From 2-12-FULL-60-19 sp041483675 (GTDB lineage: Bacteria > Desulfobacterota > Binatia > UBA9968): a stretch of 7,512 nucleotides of DNA. Position 1 is the stretch's first letter, and every line of letters starts with the position of its first letter. The translations under genes and the position numbers were made by a program. A model generated the notes under the pieces. That model was not told the origin of the DNA and did no database searches. It saw only the letters and a list, made by a program, of their open reading frames with translations. The stretch lies in assembly GCA_041483675.1 (NCBI GenBank), contig JBGPGE010000162.1, positions 1 to 7,512 on the forward strand, in the 5' to 3' direction. Of this stretch, positions 5,738-7,512 are shown in pieces.

Positions 5738-7162
5738 TCACCCTGCAACCCCGGCGGCTCCCCATTGCTTGACCAGCTCGGACTTGACGACTTTGCCGGT
5801 TGCGCCGCGCGGCAACTCCTTCACAACCGTCACCCGCCGCGGATATTTATAGTGCGCGAGCCGCTCCTTACAATGAGCGATCAATTCTTCAGGAGTCGCT
5901 TGCGCGAGCGGCTTGAGAGTCACGAATGCGGCGATCTCTTCGCCCAGGTCGGGGTCGGCAATTCCCACCACGGCGGACTCGGCGACGGCCGGGTGGGTGG
6001 AGAGAGCCGTCTCCACCTCCTGGGGAAAAACGGAAAATCCTCCTCGGAGAATTCTTTCCCGCTTTCTCCCGACCAGGCGAACAAAGCCCTCGGGCAACAC
6101 GGTGCCGAGATCTCCGGTTTTGAACCAACCATCGGCAAGCACGGCCGCCGTCTCTTCCGTGTCGCCCAGGTAGCCGTCCATCGCGCCGGGGGACTTGATC
6201 CACAATTCCCCCACCTCTCCCGCGGGCAGCGATCTGCCCTCTTCGTCGACCACCTTGATCTCGACGCCCGGCACCGGCCGGCCGATGGCGCCGGGAAACT
6301 CCTCCGCATCCTCGGCGAAAAAGGAGATCGGACGAGGCACCTCCGTCGCGCCGTAGCCGCAGAGAATCCTGACGCCGGTCCGGTCGTGCCACTCCGAGCA
6401 AAGCGCCGGCGCGCAGGGCGCCGCGCCCGAAACCGTCAAGCGCAGGCTCGACAAGCGCGACGCAGCAAACGCCGGGGAATTGAGAACGCGCCGAAACATC
6501 GTCGCCACGCCGGGAAAGACCGTTACATGGTGCCTTTCTATCGCCGCCACTATCGCTTCGGGCGCGAAGTGCTCGATGAGCGCCACGGTCGCCCCGCAGA
6601 GCAGCGGCGCCAGCAGCCCGGCGTACATCCCATAGTTGTGAGAGAAGGGGAGAACTCCGAGAACCACGTCATCCTCTTTGATGCCCATGACCGTTCCGCC
6701 CCATACCCGGTTGGCGAAGGCCAAAGCCTCGTGGCTGAAGAGCGCGCCTTTGGGTCTCCCCGTGCTGCCGGAGGTATATATAATAACCGCCGGCGCGCTC
6801 GGCCGCCGAGTTGCATGCCAAACGCCCTTGACCGGCCGGACCTCCTCGATAACCTGTTTCGGCTTCAAGTCGGCCAGGAATTCCGCAAGCTCCTCTTTCT
6901 TTAGATCCGGGCTCAACGGGGCCGCCGTCGCGCCGACTTTCAGTATCCCGAAGAATGCCGCGACAAAAGGCCAGCCGTTCGGCACCAAGAGCGCGACCCG
7001 GTCGCCCGCCCCGACGCCTTGCTCGGCAAGTTGCCGGGCAAAGCCGGACGCCAGTTGGTCCAGCTCGGGCCAGGCGAGGCGGCCGCCATCCCACACGAGA
7101 GCCGGCTTCTCACCGAAGCGGGCCGCGTGATCCTCTAGGAAATGGGCAAAATTTTCTTCCAT
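5738..7162 (-). CDS. Compact AMP-forming acyl-CoA ligase (ANL superfamily), paralog of the ligase at 2954-4342
   Basis: This is a second adenylate-forming acid:CoA ligase, 474 aa, colinear with the ligase at 2954-4342 over its whole length and clearly derived from the same duplication. Core motifs are A3 YTSGSTGRPKG (129-139), A5 GYGATE (269-274), WFKTGDL (346-352), hinge GRKRERILRGG (365-375) and PRGATGKVVKSEL (451-463) with catalytic K457. It has the same shortened stretch before A3. It differs in a slightly longer loop around residues 306-320 (VDEEGRSLPAGEVGEL), an 8-residue C-terminal extension after KSELVK, and the acid-pocket motif PFSHNYGMYAG (172-182) in place of PLAHSLGLNGG. The ATG follows the stop of the molybdenum hydroxylase subunit by 16 nt, with only a weak GAG/GGGA purine stretch upstream. 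Co-transcription with that subunit and with UbiD suggests an aromatic or heteroaromatic acid as substrate, but the sequence alone does not decide it. Confidence 0.95.
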   Translation of the reverse strand: MEENFAHFLEDHAARFGEKPALVWDGGRLAWPELDQLASGFARQLAEQGVGAGDRVALLVPNGWPFVAAFFGILKVGATAAPLSPDLKKEELAEFLADLKPKQVIEEVRPVKGVWHATRRPSAPAVIIYTSGSTGRPKGALFSHEALAFANRVWGGTVMGIKEDDVVLGVLPFSHNYGMYAGLLAPLLCGATVALIEHFAPEAIVAAIERHHVTVFPGVATMFRRVLNSPAFAASRLSSLRLTVSGAAPCAPALCSEWHDRTGVRILCGYGATEVPRPISFFAEDAEEFPGAIGRPVPGVEIKVVDEEGRSLPAGEVGELWIKSPGAMDGYLGDTEETAAVLADGWFKTGDLGTVLPEGFVRLVGRKRERILRGGFSVFPQEVETALSTHPAVAESAVVGIADPDLGEEIAAFVTLKPLAQATPEELIAHCKERLAHYKYPRRVTVVKELPRGATGKVVKSELVKQWGAAGVAG

Positions 7163-7178
7163 TGTCCCACTCGGAGCT

Positions 7179-7512
7179 TCAGCCGCCGGCGGGTTCCAAA
7201 CCGGTCAAGCGCGCCAAGGCGCGGCTCACGTAGACTTTCACCATTCGCTTCCGATACCAGTAATCCAGATCGGCATTGTCCAGCGGGTGAGATATTTTCG
7301 CCGCCGCATCGGCGACGGTTTTGATCAACTCCTTGGTGATCTTTTTACCTTGAAGCAATGTCATCGCTTCGGGGACGACCTTCGGCGCCGACGCCACCGC
7401 GGTCAGCACGACTCCCGCGCGGCGGCACTCACCCTGTTTATCGAGTTCCATGGTGGCGGCCACTCCCAGGATCGGAAAGTCGAATGAGCCACGGCGGCGC
7501 AGTTTCAAATAG
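7179..7512 (-). CDS. FAD-binding (medium, CoxM/HcrB-type) subunit of a molybdenum hydroxylase, C-terminal end only
   Basis: This is the last 110 or so residues of the flavin subunit of a xanthine dehydrogenase, CO dehydrogenase or 4-hydroxybenzoyl-CoA reductase type enzyme. That subunit passes electrons between the FeS subunit and FAD. The frame stays open through the right edge (YLKLRRRGSFDFPILGVAA), so the TTG at 7508 is internal and not a start. The K-x-RRRGSFDFPI motif, the ELDKQGECRRAGVVLTAVASAP strand region and the closing PLDNADLDYWYRKRMVKVYVSRAL helix fit the CO_deh_flav_C domain. The N-terminal FAD-binding domain is outside the window. The stop codon lies 16 nt before the ligase start, which makes it part of the same operon. 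The PLDN-DL-Y--RK motif before the last helix reminds me of HcrB-like subunits from aromatic degraders, but CoxM-type or another substrate class remains possible. Confidence 0.85.
   Translation of the reverse strand, partial: YLKLRRRGSFDFPILGVAATMELDKQGECRRAGVVLTAVASAPKVVPEAMTLLQGKKITKELIKTVADAAAKISHPLDNADLDYWYRKRMVKVYVSRALARLTGLEPAGG

Larger units (their letters stand above)
1188..7512 (-). other. Six-gene apparent operon, truncated at its 5' end
   Basis: Six same-strand genes follow one another with gaps of 16, 12, 30, 25 and 19 nt and no room for internal promoters or strong terminators. The order is molybdenum hydroxylase FAD subunit, ligase, UbiD decarboxylase, ligase, GST, Ldh_2 oxidoreductase. 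The promoter and any preceding genes (the FeS and Mo-cofactor subunits would be expected nearby) lie beyond the right edge. Co-transcription is inferred from spacing alone. Confidence 0.8.

Noticed and set aside
6775..6784. TATATATAAT, a perfect-looking -10 element on the plus strand
   Set aside because: It is the complement of the codons for V-I-I-Y in the A3 motif of the upstream ligase, with no plus-strand gene downstream to serve.
5132..6904. A 590-codon open frame on the plus strand
   Set aside because: It lies antisense across the UbiD 5' part and the upstream ligase, both strongly supported by conserved motifs. Its translation is rich in R, H, G and D without recognisable domains, as expected for the complement of high-GC coding DNA.
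2954..7162. The repeated ligase sequence as a mobile-element duplication
   Set aside because: Similarity follows the protein-coding extent and is diverged at DNA level, with no terminal inverted repeats or transposase, so ancient gene duplication explains it.
7179..7508. A complete 109-aa small protein starting at TTG 7508
   Set aside because: The frame stays open through the window edge and the preceding residue (Y) fits the family's conserved run, so this is the tail of a longer flavin subunit and not a stand-alone gene.

Overview
The window is about 60% GC (by eye) and coding-dense. All seven genes I can support lie on the minus strand, so transcription runs from high to low coordinates. 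Tight spacing, the gene families and a dispersed-repeat sequence common in environmental genomes suggest a free-living soil, sediment or groundwater bacterium, perhaps a former 'Deltaproteobacteria', Binatota, Rokubacteria or Tectomicrobia type. Nothing here is diagnostic of taxon.

Positions 7512 to 1188 hold one apparent operon of six genes with gaps of only 16, 12, 30, 25 and 19 nt. In transcription order they are: the C-terminal end of a CoxM/HcrB-type FAD subunit of a molybdenum hydroxylase (cut by the right edge); a compact AMP-forming acyl-CoA ligase (474 aa); a UbiD-family prenyl-FMN decarboxylase (450 aa); a second, paralogous compact ligase (462 aa); a Nu-class, YfcG-like glutathione S-transferase (206 aa); and a malate/L-lactate dehydrogenase (Ldh_2) family NAD(P)-dependent 2-hydroxyacid oxidoreductase (366 aa).

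Positions 1187 to 1012 are a short noncoding gap with a weak hairpin and a plausible sigma70-type promoter. From 1011 to the left edge runs the first 337 codons of a type I restriction enzyme R subunit (HsdR), with nuclease motifs, Walker A and a DECH box visible. It leaves the window, so hsdM and hsdS cannot be seen.

Taken together, the operon looks catabolic. The ligases could activate carboxylic acids as CoA thioesters, the molybdenum hydroxylase could hydroxylate or dehydroxylate an aromatic or heteroaromatic ring, UbiD could add or remove a ring or alpha,beta-unsaturated carboxylate, and the GST and Ldh_2 enzymes could handle thiol adducts or hydroxyacid intermediates. The individual families are secure. 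The shared pathway and its substrate are inference. The most distinctive feature is the pair of unusually short paralogous ligases flanking a UbiD decarboxylase, with different substrate-pocket motifs. No transporter, regulator, RNA gene, CRISPR array or transposase is visible.
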